A stretch of 64,000 nt of DNA from Chondrosia reniformis (Eukaryota > Porifera > Demospongiae > Chondrillida > Chondrillidae), in the NCBI GenBank assembly GCA_947172415.1, contig OX359202.1, forward strand, positions 994,501 to 1,058,500, given 5' to 3'. The notes below the pieces were generated by a model. The model was not told where the DNA came from, ran no database searches, and saw only the letters and a list, made by a program, of their open reading frames with translations. The translations under genes and the position numbers were made by a program. This document shows positions 11,145 to 26,000 of the stretch, in pieces (position 1 is the stretch's first letter; every line of letters starts with the position of its first letter).

Positions 11145-14100
11145 ATGGCATCGCAAGGCTACGACTTTCTTAGTGACGACAATGCTGCTCGATGGAAAGG
11201 ATTATTTGTGCCCTACCTTAGAATGGTGAGTATCGCTAAGAAAATATTATCCACATTCGCATTTCGTTGGTAGGTCTTAGTAACAGATTATGTTACCCTA
11301 TTTGGCAACTTGTTTGAATGGTTTGCCGACCTTGAGTGCATAATCCCTCAAAATGTGAGCTTGTTTTGGTGTTTGGACACGAGTATTTCAGTTTAGAAAG
11401 GAAAATGAAACTTGTATAGTCTTCTAGTGTCTGTGGTCACTTTAGTAATTCTCCATCATCCCCAAATTTAACGGGTGTCTGAAAGTATGCAATACAGATA
11501 TCTTGTAGAACCAGAGTCTCCCCCTAGCCACTCAAAAAGATGGCCGAGTCATAGACAGCTGTTTTGTCCTTATTAGGACTCATCAGTATGGCATACAATG
11601 GAAGGTTGAGTGGCTAATCTGCTTAACAAGTACTCCAAAGGCTAAAAGCTTGTGGTTTCCTTATCAGCAGAAAGGAGTACAGCCAAAAGTGTGGCTGACC
11701 ACTAATATGGATATTTTGTGTGTCTGCAGGTTCTTGCAGAGGTCCATCCCTATCTAGATATAGAGGACAGAGCTCTATTATACTTGGAGTCACTTTTGTA
11801 CCGCCTCCTCTCCAAGATTTGTGCCATAGGTCCTTTGCAGAAACAAGATGTTAAGAGTGAGTTCCCCTCTCTTGCTTCACTTGAAATTTATGCCTTCAGA
11901 GACCATTTTATTAATTTAATTCCTTTTCATCCGGTCAGTTTTGTTGATGTTTGGAATTTAGTAGAATGAGGATTTCTTCTAGTTTTGTTGAACTAAAAAA
12001 TGGTTGTTATGTACATCTGTTGACTCTTTGAGTGTCTAAAAGTATTTTGTTTTAAATATTTGGTTGGTTTAGTTTGTAAATTGTCATGTACGTACCTTTT
12101 GTCACACTGTCACACTTTCTCGCTGTCTGATAGACTATGTTAAGAAGAACTACCCTAATCCGGTAAACGAATGGGCCATCCAAGAAGCTGAGGACTCAAT
12201 GGACAAGATTATGAGCCATAAACGGAAGAGTCAACACGGCCTGCCGTTGGACAAGATACACAACCAGTTGGTCAAGGTATGCACTGTTCTTTACCTGTTG
12301 GTGGTAGTGAGAAAAGTCATGGCCAAGTGGAGAAGAAGAGAAGTAGACTCTTGTATCCTCATCAAAATTCATGTGGGGTGAATTTCAAGAAGTAGCTGTC
12401 TGGCCCAGTGGAGAAGAAGAGAAGAAGAAAACTCTTATATTCTCACTAGGTTTAGTCCCTATAGACCTTTACTCTAAAGTAGATGTAGCATGTAAGAAAA
12501 ATGGTGTGTTAGATTATTCATGCTATGACTGACTTAAGTAACGCCTACAGAGCTCTGAATGAGGATGTAGTTTCATTCCAAATTTTCTCTTCTTCTCCCC
12601 TGGCCTTGACAACTGTTTCTAGGAGTACCACCCTTCAGTAGTGACCATGCCTTCTCTGTGTTGTATACGTATGTATGTATATATCCTGTACACTTGAGTA
12701 TTTGCTGTTATGCAGGTAATAACATTTGATACTTGTCAAATTATTCCCTTACACCTATATGTGTCAGTGTTGACCATCTGCTAATCTATTGGCTGATGTC
12801 CGATGTATTGTATTCTCTAATATCACTTTAGGAGGTCATCAACCACAAAGTGGATATAATAGTGACTTGTTTTATTATTGGAGTGCTCGACTATGTGGCA
12901 GCAGATGCATTAAAGCTGGCGGGAAACTTCTACTTCAACACGAGCGATCACACACAAGGAAGAGAAAGAACCAGAGGAGGCACCATCTTGGAGAGACAGC
13001 TCAAAGTTTCTATCAATGTTGATCAGGTATGACTGATCATACGTATATTCCTCCAACAGCAGTACCAACTTGGTCTAATTTCCCTATTATTTTTTGATAA
13101 GTAGTAATGTATACAATTGTACCATATATTAGATGTTAAACTATATATGCAGGGCTGCATGCAGAACTTGGGGACAGGGGGGAGGGCAAAATGAAGTTTT
13201 TTAAATTTAGGGGAGGAGGGGGACAATGGTATGAGGGTATTTATATTAACTTCCAAAATTATGGGGGGGAATCAATCCCCCCCCTCTATGCAACCCTGTT
13301 AAATACATTCATTCAAAGCACATACATACTACATACAATTGTATGTACATACGTATATATACATAGTGCATGTAACCTGTATAAATATGAGAGAAAGGGA
13401 CTATTGTAAAATACATACGTATATAGTATAAATTTCAAATTGTCATTAGTGAAATATCTATAAATGTGACGGTGTCTTATCTTCCTTGGTCCACCATATT
13501 GTTCTGTATGATAGACGGCATACAGTACAGAAATGGTAGTAAGATAATGGGTTTCCTATAATTCTATAATTGAATACTCCTACCAGGTTTAAAGTACTTA
13601 CGTAGGTACGTATGAATAGGTTCTACCCTGTTGATAGATTAGATTCAGTTGTAAGTTTATACTTTCAGTGCAATTCTGCCAGATGATTCCTGCACAATTA
13701 TTCCAAGCATGCATACTTTGGTCCAGTGGAGAAGACAAAGAAGAAGAAGGAGAATATTCTTGTATCCTCATTCAAAGCTCTCTCACTAGGTTTATAAGCA
13801 TTAGACGTATGTAGCACGTATCCTCATTCAAAGCTCTCTCACTAGGTTTATAAACATTAGACGTATGTATGTATGTATGTAGCACGTAAGAAGAATGGTG
13901 TGTAACTAGGGAAACAGTACATAAAACTATTCTTCTAAACTTTCAACTAAGAGGTAAAAAAGTCTATAGAACTTTGGATGAAGACATTGCTTTATTCAAT
14001 CCCTTCCCCTTTATGATTTCTGACCCCTGCCTTTTACTAGAAGTCTAGATTCAAGTATAAGCTAATGTACATACATATGTTCAACAAGCTCTCTTTAGGT

Positions 14101-17100
14101 TTAGTTCCCCTATAGGCTCTTTTTACAGAATAGGCATATAGCATGTAGCATGTAGGAAAATGGTATCTTAGATTTTTCATATGTACGTACGCTATTATCA
14201 CATTATTATTGGAGTCAATATGAGTTTACTAAACTGCCTGCTTTCATTTTCTCTTTGTCACAATTGTAAGTTTAAATAACCTTGTAGCTGTTGGCATAGA
14301 GACATTTTATGTTGAAAGGCCAGTGGATGTTACGGTAATTGTAGTAGTTATATTGTTTAGTAGTTAGCAATGCTTGTACGTGTGTACATATTGTAGTAGA
14401 GAATTACCTTGTTTCACTGTAAGCTCTCTTGTTAACTGAGAATGTTACTTTGGATAAAATACCTTGTAAGTTTGTTGTCAAGTTTCCTACAGATTCCATC
14501 TCTTCTAAGAAATGTAGTGCTACAAAGCCTTGTACATGTGCTAAAGAGAATAATAATTAACCTTCTTCCTCTCTCTGTTACAGGCATTAAGTGAGCTCTT
14601 TGAACTTGATCCAGACCATGATCACGGAGGTGCCATTGTTGAGCATGTTGTGAGTGTCGTTGTACACGTACTTGTACTAAACTCTTAATATTTCTTACAC
14701 TGTACTTGTTAGCCCTCATTACCTGTCACCACTCTCTCACCTCCCCTTGCTTCATCTCTTCTCACATACGCACACCCATCCCCTCCCCTTTCACTCCCTC
14801 CTCTCTCCTCTCACTCCCTCCCCTTTCCTCCCCTCTCACTCCCTCCCTTCTCCCTCTCTTCTCCCTCGTACTCCCCTCTCATTCCCTCCTCTCTCACCCC
14901 CTCTCCTCCCCTCTCACCCCCTCTCACCCCTCTCCTCCCCTCTCACCCCCTCTCTTCCCCTCTCCTCTCACCCCCTCTCACCCCTCTCCTCCTCTCTCAC
15001 CCCCTCTCTTCCCCTCTCCTCTCACCCCCTCTCACCCCTCTCCTCCTCTCTCACTCCCTCTCTTCCCCTCTCTTCCCCTCTCACTCCCTCTCTTCCCCTC
15101 TCTTCCCCTCTCACTCCCTCTCCTCCCCAACAGATTACAGCAGATCCCCAGAACATGAAACATGATGATTATGTGAAGAATTTCACTTCAGAGGAAGGAA
15201 GATACATCAGACACTTGGATATGCTCATTAAAGTAAGATCTGGCATATGTACACAATTAATTTACCCTTAGCTTCCACTTTAACCTTTAACCTTTAAACC
15301 TTTCATAGCCCTAACTGTTATCTAAGTATTTTAAGCAATATTTAGACCACAGACATTTTGTGTTTTGGCTGAATTACATGTAATTCCAAACTGTATTAAT
15401 ACGTACGTATATTCATTTGTATGTACTGTATGTATGTACATATTTACTTATATTTAATGTATATTCTTGAAAGAGATCTTTGTATTACAACAATTTGTAT
15501 ATGTTAAAATACAGTCAGTTTCAAATTTCATAATAATCAGCTCAGGTATATAGATTCAATGTTCACTCAACTACCAGAGATTTGATGTTTGACTAGCTCA
15601 GATTAGCATGACCTGTATTTGTGGCAGCTTCAGCCTTAAAAGATGCTTCCTGTGGTCCGCCATTTTGTTTTTTATGAGTTTTATTTACTGAGGGTACTGT
15701 GCGCAGCAAAGGACAAGGACTGCTGTACTGGCTACGTTGTCATCTACACTTCCACGCCCTTTGCTTGGGTTTTGTGCTGTTTGAACACTCCTTCTCCTTT
15801 ATCTAAAGTGTAAGCTGTAGATTAACAGTTGTGGTTTGGTTATCACTACAATGACAGTTGTGGTTTGGTTATCACTGCAATGACAGTTGTGGTTTGGTTA
15901 TCACTGCAATGACAGTTGTGGTTTGGTTATCACTACAATGACAGTTGTGGTTTGGTTATCACTGCAATGACAGTTGTGGTTTGGTTATCACTGCAATAAC
16001 AGTTGTGGTTTGATTATCACTGCAATGACAGTTGTGGTTTGATTATCACTGCAATGACAGTTGTGGTTTGATTATCACTGCAATGACAGTTGTGGTTTGA
16101 TTATCACTGCAATGACAGTTGTGGTTTGATTATCACTGCAATGACAGTTGTGGTTTGATTATCACTGCAATGACAGTTGTGGTTTGATTATCACTGCAAT
16201 GACAGTTGTGGTTTGATTATCACTGCAATGACAGTTGTGGTTTGATTATCACTGCAATGACAGTTGTGGTTTGATTATCACTGCAATGACAGTTGTGGTT
16301 TGATTATCACTGCAATGACAGTTGTGGTTTGATTATCACTGCAATGACAGTTGTGGTTTGATTATCACTGCAATGACAGTTGTGGTTTGATTATCACTGC
16401 AATGACAGTTGTGGTTTGATTATCACTGCAATGACAGTTGTGGTTTGATTATCACTGCAATGACAGTTGTGGTTTGATTATCACTGCAATGACAGTTGTG
16501 GTTTGATTATCACTGCAATGACAGTTGTGGTTTGATTATCACTGCAATGACAGTTGTGGTTTGATTATCACTGCAATGACAGTTGTGGTTTGATTATCAC
16601 TGCAATAACAGTTGTGGTTTTATTATCACTGCAATGACTAACACATGTTTACCTGTAGGTTTATCGTAAATCTTTGAATGAATTGTCTGATGTTTTCACA
16701 CAAGACAAACTGGAGGTAATCTTTGGTAACATTGATGATTTGTACGAACTGTCCGTGCTACTTCTTGGGATGGTCGAGGACTGTCTGGAGATGGCAGATG
16801 ATGGAGAAGAAGAAGGGAAAGGAAAATGCCCTCAGATTGGATCCTGTTTTGCAGAATTGGCTATGGTAGGTCACATGACAACCCCATGGTAGGTCACATG
16901 ACAACCCCATGTTAGGTCACATGACAACCCCATGGTAGGTCCCTATGGTAGGTCACATGACAACCCCATGGTAGGTCACATGACAACCCATGGTAGGTCC
17001 CCATGGTAGGTCACATGACAACCCCATGGTAGGTCCCTATGGTAGGTCACATGACAACCCCATGGTAGGTCACATGACAACCCCATGGTAGGTCACATGA

Positions 17101-19919
17101 CAACCCTATGGTAGGTCACATGACAATCATACACAATGGATGCAACTCTCCTTTTTGAAAAATGAAACTACGTACCTATCAATTTAATCTCTGTACCAAC
17201 ACACGTAGCAGGCCATTGAGATGTAGCTATATAATGGTGGAGTATATACATACGTACCTGTCAACTTTACAAGTTGAAGAACACTCTATGGTAGGCAAGT
17301 TACATTGTCTAGCTCTAAAGCAGTTCTTCTCTTTCTTCTCCTCAGAATAATGAATTTAGTGCCTTCAGTGTCTATGTGGACAACATTGATGATGCAATAA
17401 AGCTGCTCTCAGAAATTAGGGAGACGCCTGAAGTCCTTAATATGCTCTCTGTAAGCGGACCATTCATATTCTTATGCTCAATACTATATGAATTACGTAT
17501 CTAAAACACAATATTCCAATATCTGTGGTTATCATACGTACCTATGAAGTTAAGGAAACATAAAGAGAATAGACTACAACACAATTATCTTAGACTAATG
17601 ACTTGGGGCAAACCTGTAGAGCTTTGAATGAGGATACATTTAGGCTTCTTTTCTTCCTTTCTCCCCTGGGCCATGTTCCACCCCTCATCAGTGACCCTGG
17701 GAGTCGTTGTCTTCTTCTTGAGTACTTGTACATTACACACGTGGAGCAGAAGAATAAAGAGAAAACTCCTCCTATATCCTCATCCAAAGCTCTCAGTAGG
17801 TTTAGTTCCCTATAGGCCTTTTACTGTAGAATAGATGTAGCAAGTAGGAGAATTGTGTTCTGCATGGTATGAATGATTTACTGTGCATGACCTGAAAGAC
17901 ACATTACCAGCTTCAGAAGTGTGGTTCCCCCCCCCTGAAAGAAACCCTGGTGTGGTTTTATTTTCAAAATATAGATGTCTTAACTGATGTTGTACTTGTG
18001 TCTTGTCCTATAGAGCCTGCAACCCAGCATTCCCATGTTCAGAGAAGCTGTGCTCTATGTGTTGCCTAGAGACCTCTTGGAGCCCATCTATCACTGCTTG
18101 TACTACTTTGAGATTATACAGGTAGGACAACCATCTCCAGTGCGCTCCTGTTACATACAGTAGGAATTGAAGTGATAAGGGGTTTTTGTTGCGTTCATAA
18201 TAAGTATCTTAATTTATTGAGACTCAGCAACAATTGTATTTAAAACAAAATTGAGCGTTTCTACCCGGAGGTCTTCATCAGCATAATGCTCAACAAATTA
18301 CATAGGATACATACAGTAGGAATTATGATGATTGGGATTTCTTCTAACTGCATCAAATTGATGGTGTATTTATTGTCTTGTGAGCATCCATTCCAAGGAT
18401 TATTATATTTCCTTATTCTCTCCCACTCAAGTCCCTGATGCACACTTCCACAGATGGAGGAGATAAGGATAACTTCTCTGATGTGAGTCATGCACATGCG
18501 GTCAAAGGTTCTGCAATAATTAATCATGATATTAGATGACATAAATATAAATAGTCACTAAAGTGTGTTTCACCAGACCAGCCAAGAGACCAAAGTCTAA
18601 TCTTAGCTCTGGGGGATCAAAGTCTTCTTCTTAGCTCTGGGGGATCAAAGTCTTATTCTTAGCTCTGGGGGATCAAAGTCTTCTTCTTAGCTCTGGGGGA
18701 TCAAAGTCTTATCTTAGCTCTGGGGGATCAAAGTCTTCTTCTTAGCTCTGGGGGATCAAAGTCTTCTTCTTAGCTCTGGGGGATCAAAGTCTTAATCTTA
18801 GCTCTGGGGGATCAAAGTCTTATTCTTAGCTCTGGGGGATCAAAGTCTTATTCTTAGCTCTGGGGGATCAAAGTCTTATTCTTAGCTCTGGGGGATCAAA
18901 GTCTTATCTTAGCTCTGGGGGATCAAAGTCTTATTCTTAGCTCTGGGGGATCAAAGTCTTAATCTTAGCTCTGGGGGATCAAAGTCTTATCTTAGCTCTG
19001 GGGGATCAAAGTCTTAATCTTAGCTCTGGGGGATCAAAGTCTTAATCTTAGCTCTGGGGGATCAAAGTCTTAATCTTAGCTCTGGGGGATCAAAGTCTTA
19101 ATCTTAGCTCTGGGGGATCAAAGTCTTATCTTAGCTCTGGGGGATCAAAGTCTTATCTTAGCTCTGGGGGATCAAAGTCTTATCTTAGCTCTGGGGGATC
19201 AAAGTCCTGTTAAATGGTGGAATATGTTCCAGTAATTGCTCACTTATCATAATAACCTTTAGACAGGCTAAGTACTCCCTTTACTTTGTTATTATAAGTA
19301 TGTTGTCATGGTTACAGGCATACGGTGCCATGCTAACGGTGAAAGCTCACATAGACAGGGCAGCAAGTGAACACCTACCAAAGAGAAGGTAAAACTAGCT
19401 TTAGGAGTAGAGTGCCTTTATTTGAATGTGTATTATTCTGTAGAGAGGAGCTACAGAGGTTAACAGTAGGCGGGGCTCGTGGTTACCATGCAACTGTGAG
19501 AAAGCTGAGATCTCTTCAGCAGAGCATTGACCTTTGGGACGTGAGTCTCTTCTCTCTTTTGTGGGTATTGGCTTGTGAAGTTGAGTGTTAACTTCTTTGT
19601 TCTTAGGGACCGGGCATCAGTGTCCTCTGCACAGAGTACATCATGGGTTAGTGGGCACTAATTAGAGTTGTTATATACTGTATATATGTAGATAATCAGG
19701 AGAATGTGCCATGTGAATGTTCCCAAAGACAGAAAACAATATATGGATAGGTTATATGTACTGTAAATCCCTTATTATTAGTGTGCTATTAAATTTAGCT
19801 ATATTAGCGATTTGACATTTACCACTAAAACTAGAGTTCACTAAATATAGTACTAGTACTATACTGTATTACTGTAATTAACTAACAAACCTTCCATGCA
19901 TTAAATAAAGGGATTTACA

Positions 19920-20016
<97 letters not shown>

Positions 20017-23000
20017 GTACATAGAGCTGTGTAAGTAGAGATGAGTGTCTTTGATGTATGATTCTTGTGTGTCACATGTCTACTCTACAGAGGGATCAGT
20101 TGGGTTCATGAGAGAAGGCAGTAAGAAGGTAAGACTGTACTTGTGCACACTCACCCAATCATAATGTACTGGGTCCCTCACCCAATCATAATGTACTGGG
20201 TCCCTCACCCAATCATAATGTACTGGGTCCCTCACCCAATCATGATGTACTGGGTCCCTCAGCCAATCATAATGTACTGGGTCCCTCAGCCAATCATGAT
20301 GTACTGGGTCCCCCAGCCAATCATATTTATTACTGCTTCTCTATTTCTAACTCTATTTTTTTTGTTTCTCTGCAGAAGACAGATCGACATATCATTTTAC
20401 TGGATGGTCTTGCCATATGTTGCAAAGCTCATGTATGTTTGTGTGCTGCAGCCATTTTGATGATAGTTGTTACTTCACTTCCTCATTCTGTGTCTGCTTG
20501 TAGACTGCTAAAAAGTCCAGTTCCAGTTTGCAGACTCCAGATTGGAGGCTGAAGGAGAAACTGAACATGCGGAAAGTGGAGATTCGTGACCTATCTCTTG
20601 AGACGGATAACAGCGAGTATCATTTAGCGTTTGAGTTAAAGGAGAAAGGTCAGACTGGCTACGTCTGCTTCATCAACACTGACAAGGAAAGGAATGAGTG
20701 GATGGCAGCTCTGACACACCTCCAGACCAGAAGGTACAATTGGGGGAGATACGTACGTACATCTTATGTAGTTTTAGTACATACATATGGACTAGTGGAG
20801 AAGAAGAGAAGTAGAAGGAGAAAACTCTTGCATCCTCATCCAAAGCTCTCACTAGGTTTAGTTCCCTATAGGCCTTTACTCTAAAGTAGTTGTAGCATGT
20901 TAGAAAAATGGTATGTGTGTTAGATTACATAATACATATGCACATTCATAATAATATAATATATTAACCTCTTATGATAATTTGTAGCTCATTTGATCGT
21001 CTCCTTGATCATCTTGCTAAATCTGAGGAGCAGAACATTCCAGAAATAAAGCCGTCCATTGAGGAGTACAGGTTTGCTGAGGAGGACAGTGAAGGCAACA
21101 TTGTCTTTGAGCCGAGAGAGAACACTGCCTCCGCGGCTCTCCCTCTCATCAAAGGGGGCACACTGCTGAAGCTTGTCGAGAGACTGACTCACCACAAACT
21201 GGCTGGTGAGTGTGTTCATCTTTTGACTCTTTGAGCATCTCTCCCCTCTCCCCACTCCCCTCTCCCCTCTCCCCTCTCCCTCTCCCCTCTCCCTCTCCCC
21301 TCTCCCCTCTCCCTCTCCCCTCTCCCCTCTCCTCCCTCTCCCCTCTCCCCCTCTCCTCCCTCCCCTCTCCCCAACTCTTTACTCCCTATTCTCCTTTCTC
21401 TCTTATGACAATTCTAGATCCTGCTTTTGTGAGAATCTTCCTAACAACCTACAGGTCTTTTTGTTCCCCTGCCGACCTCTTAAAGTTACTTATTGAAAGA
21501 TATCCTTTTCAACCAATATAACATTCACCACGTAATATAGACCTCCATATGCTAACAGGGTAGCCATTTTGATCCACCATAACATTCACCATGTAATATA
21601 GACCTCCATGTGTTAACAGGGTAGCCATTTTCCTGTATAATTTCCCTAATCTGGTGGTCCTACTGTGGTTAATGTTGCTGCTATACAAATATAATCCTTA
21701 ACTATGTGGTACATTTAATGTTACATTGTCCAATAAGTATGAAGACCCAGACGCACGGAGAGATCCTCACATCAGGGAAGGAATCAGACGTTTCAAACGC
21801 CAATATCAATCACCCATACAATTGAGGTATTGCACAATCTGTCAATTTTGTTTTTGCAGATTTAATACATATACCTGTGTGTTGTATAGGGTATTAAATG
21901 CTATTCGTTATTGGGTTGAACATCACTACTATGACTTCCAAGAAAATGAAGGTCTTTTGGAGGAATTGAGGACATTTGTGGGCTCAATTAATCGTAGTAA
22001 TTTAAAGAAGTGGGTAGAATCTATCAATAGAACACTCATGAGACAAGTAAGTGGTCAAATATAGTCTCTCCTGTTTGGCCCTTCTCCATCCCTCCCTACC
22101 TCCCTCACTCTCACCCCTCCATCCCTCCCTACCTCCCTCACTCTCGCCCCTCCATCCCTCCCTACCTCCCTCACTCTCGCCCCTCCATCCCTCCCTACCT
22201 CCCTCACTCTCACCCCTCCATCCCTCCCTACCTCCCTCACTCTCACCCCTCCATCCCTCCCTACCTCCCTCACTCTCACCCCTCCATCTCTCCCTGCCTC
22301 CCAAAAAAATCTCCATTTCTTATTGTGCACCTCACTCTCTTTCCCTCTTTCTTTGTCTCATTTTGTACCCTTAAAATAACCCCTCTATCTTCATCTGCCT
22401 TCTCTTCCCTATCTCTCCTCCAAAACCTCCAAACCCATTCTCTTGTTGCTTACAGCGTGAAGGTAATGACACATCTGTGCAATTTGACCAATCCTTTTAC
22501 CAGAATGCCCCTCCAGTTGAGTGGCACCAGACAAGAGACCCAGAGGAGTTTGACCTCTTTAGTGTAAGCTCAGCTACCCCTGAGTGCGGACTATGTTTCA
22601 GTGTACAATATGAAATTTATCACTTGTTGTGTATAAGAGTGTAGAAGAAGAGAAGTAGGAGAAAACTCTTGCATCCTCATTCAAAGCTCTCCCTAGGTTT
22701 AGTTTCCTATATATAGACCTTTAACTCTCTAAAGTAGATGTAGTATGTTGAAAAATGGTGTGTTAGATAATTCATATGTGTATATGATTACTTCTTCAGT
22801 TGCATCCTCTTGAAATAGCCAGGCAACTCACATTGCTTGAAGCAGACTATTTTAGGTGTGTTGCTGTATTCAGAATATGTTCCATATAATCTGTTTATGA
22901 ATGTAGATATGTGGTTGTATGTTTATATCAAAATCTATGTGTATGAATAGTATTAAAAGCCCATATTCCTGTAGATAGGTTGACATACGTATATACATAA

Positions 23001-26000
23001 GAAACATTCAAATAAAATAGCCCAAAGTAAAGCTCTCCTTGACTTGTGGCCTTAGAGGATGAGGATACAATTTTATACAGGCTCTTGTTCTTCTATTTCC
23101 TTTGGGAAAGACATTAATACACAGCACACCAGTTGAATTTAAGCGCTCTCTTTCTTGCTATTTCACTACAGAGCTATCCATTCTTCGGAGTTGGTGGGCT
23201 GTGCCTGGGTCAAAGATCAGAAAGAGGTGACTTCTCCAAACTACCTCCGGATGGCCCAGCACTCCACCAGGGTAGGTTGCCATGGTGACATGACTCACCA
23301 AGATGTGGTTGGAGTATAGCACCTTCTTCACGTGTAGGTGACGTATTGGTTGGAGAAACAGATTGTGAGCCATGAGAATCTTGATGAAAGGGTTGCGTTA
23401 GTCTCAAGAATTTGTGATATTTATTTGGTTGGTTTTGCATCTCTCTTGTTTACTCGAATTAATTATTTATTGACATTTCTTGTTGATTGTTTGTGTTTAC
23501 CTTTGTTTGTGTTTACAGGCATTTGAGGAGATGTATAACTTCAATGGAATGCTAGAAGTTCATTCTGCCCTGATATCAGCTAGCGTGTACCGATTGGAGC
23601 ACACTTTAAAGGTAGTCTTACGTACAGTAGCTGAATTCCCATTGGCCAGTTTGTATGTATGTATGTATGTATACAGTATGTATGTTGTAGCCCTTTAGCA
23701 TACGTACGTACATTTAAAAGGAGGTCATGTGCTATTCATACATTTAAAAGGCGGTCATATGCTATGTGTGATGATAATATATACAAGCTTTAACATATAG
23801 CAAAGATACATATATGACCAGCTTTCCTGGTTTGATACCCAGCAATTGCTTCTTTGGTGTTTTTCCCTCTTCATGATGTTTGACTGATTATAATTACTTG
23901 TGGTTTGATTATCACTTTGATTATTCATTTAAGCAAGTTTAGTCCTCAGTCCTTCCTCAACATAATATCTTCATTGATTACGTATATGCTGTAATAAAGA
24001 AGATGTACATAATCAAGGACTCAATAGATCAAGAGGAAGACAAAGATTCCCAGGGTCACCAATGAAGGCTGGAATTCCAGAAACAGCTGTCTGGCCCAGT
24101 GGAGAAGAAGAGAAGGAGAAGGAGAAAATTGTATCCTCATCCAAAGCTCTCACTAGGTTTAGTTCCCTATAGGCCTTACTCAAAAGTAGATGTAGTATGT
24201 AGGAAATTGTGTGCTAGATGATTATTCATTTGTTACTTTCACTACTCTCTGTTTCCATGGTTGCAGAGCCTCACTCCTAGGAGACAGCAGGTTCTACAGG
24301 ATGGAAAGGAACTGATAGAGAATCATTACAAGAAATACAAGGAAAAGCTGCGATCCATTAACCCTCCCTGTGTGCCATTTCTTGGTGAGTTTACTTACTT
24401 GCTAGCTTACAGGCTGGAGCACAATTTTTAATTATTACTTATGTTTTCAAGTATTTGAATGATCACTAGGGGATAGCTTGTATGAATGATTTATGTGATA
24501 ATAAAACCACAACTGTTATATCAGTATCAATATACTTCATTTAAATGGGAAAACCTAGAAAATGAGTACTTGTTGAGAAGTAGACCTAGGATAGCTCCTT
24601 CCGTGTTCTGCCATTGCCATAGCAACACTTCCTTCCTGTTTTCTCTCATTTTGAGTAACACTAATTTTTGATAGAATAAACCATCTACTAGTACAATCGA
24701 GTAGATAATATTTAGAATGACCATTTTAAGGCAGTCTAATCTAGAAAATTCTCAATTCATAAATAATATTAAACGTTTCAATTGCCAATTAAATTATTGC
24801 CCAATAGTAAAATGCGTAATTAGTAATAACTTATAGCTTATAAACTTCTGGTATGTTTTGAAATGAATGCCATTCATTTCTGTTTGATGCAGGCATGTAT
24901 TTATCAGACATTCTGTTTATTGAGGAGGGAGGGAAGCATGTGTTGCTAGGGACAGATGGACTAATCAATTTTGGGTACAGGCGCAAAGTAGCGGAGGTCA
25001 TAGGGGAGATTCAGCAGTACCAAAACCAGCCTTACTGCTTACAAGCTGTGCCGTCTATCCAAGTAAGCATGGGAAGACATTTTATATAACGGACAAGCAC
25101 ATACATACAATGCAAACTGTTTGCTGGTACATACATATATGGTTTGGATGAAATTTAGAAGAAATTAAGTTTGTTTTAAGTTTAATTTGTTTTAATAGTT
25201 TATATACATATTTAGTCTGTTTCAATTATTTTGAATTTGAGATTACTTAATCAAAGGCATGGACCATACATATTACAACATCTCATGAATAAAACATACT
25301 ATCTTGATTAATTGTTCCTGATCATTCTGGTTGTTTGTATTGTTGTTAGACGTTCTTCCAAAGGCTTATGCCTCTTCAAGGGTTTTCTAATAATCTGGAG
25401 CTGGAAGGATACATTTATAAATTGTCTACTAGCATTGAACCAAAAAATCAACAGCCTAAGAAAGCAGTGAGTTATAAAAAATTAAGTTTAGTGTAGTAGA
25501 ACAATATGGACTTGAAGGAAAATAAAATTGTATTAACTAAATCATTCTGCGAATTTTATATATATACATATGTAAATAGACAAAAATCTATGATAATTTG
25601 ACCACCATATTCCAATTCCTGATTTCCTATTTCCATTTGCTAAGTCCCACTTCCATAACGTATGTAATCCCAATTCCCGATCTTTCAAATTTATGTATAT
25701 AACTTCCACCACAGCCCAGAAAGGTGAAATGGGACATAAGGTCTCCGGGACACAAGCCTTCTCGTAGGAGGAACCCCAGCGTGCAGCCCTCATTGCAAGA
25801 CAGTGACAACTTTTCCCCCCAAATGCCTCTTTCTCCAACTTCTCCCTCCCAGTTTGATTACAAGTCTCAGAATACAGGACAGTAAGTTAAGTGACATCAC
25901 CATCACACAATTACCATCACCATCACCATCACCATCACCATCACACAATTACCATCACCATCACCATCACACAATTACCATCACCATCACCATCACCATC

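Noticed and set aside
14706-15271. Two long overlapping Pro/Ser/Leu open frames
   Set aside because: They are translations of a CT-rich minisatellite in front of an SOS acceptor. Only the last about 33 codons of one frame are true exon.
15820-16640. Regular 29-bp repeats that look like a CRISPR array
   Set aside because: Units are directly contiguous with no unique spacers, and lie in an intron of an animal gene. This is a minisatellite. The same applies to 18590-19205 and 59936-60310.
22002-22374. Gly/Glu/Arg-rich minus-strand frame and Ser/Pro/Leu plus-strand frame
   Set aside because: Generated by the 36-bp pyrimidine minisatellite in an SOS intron.
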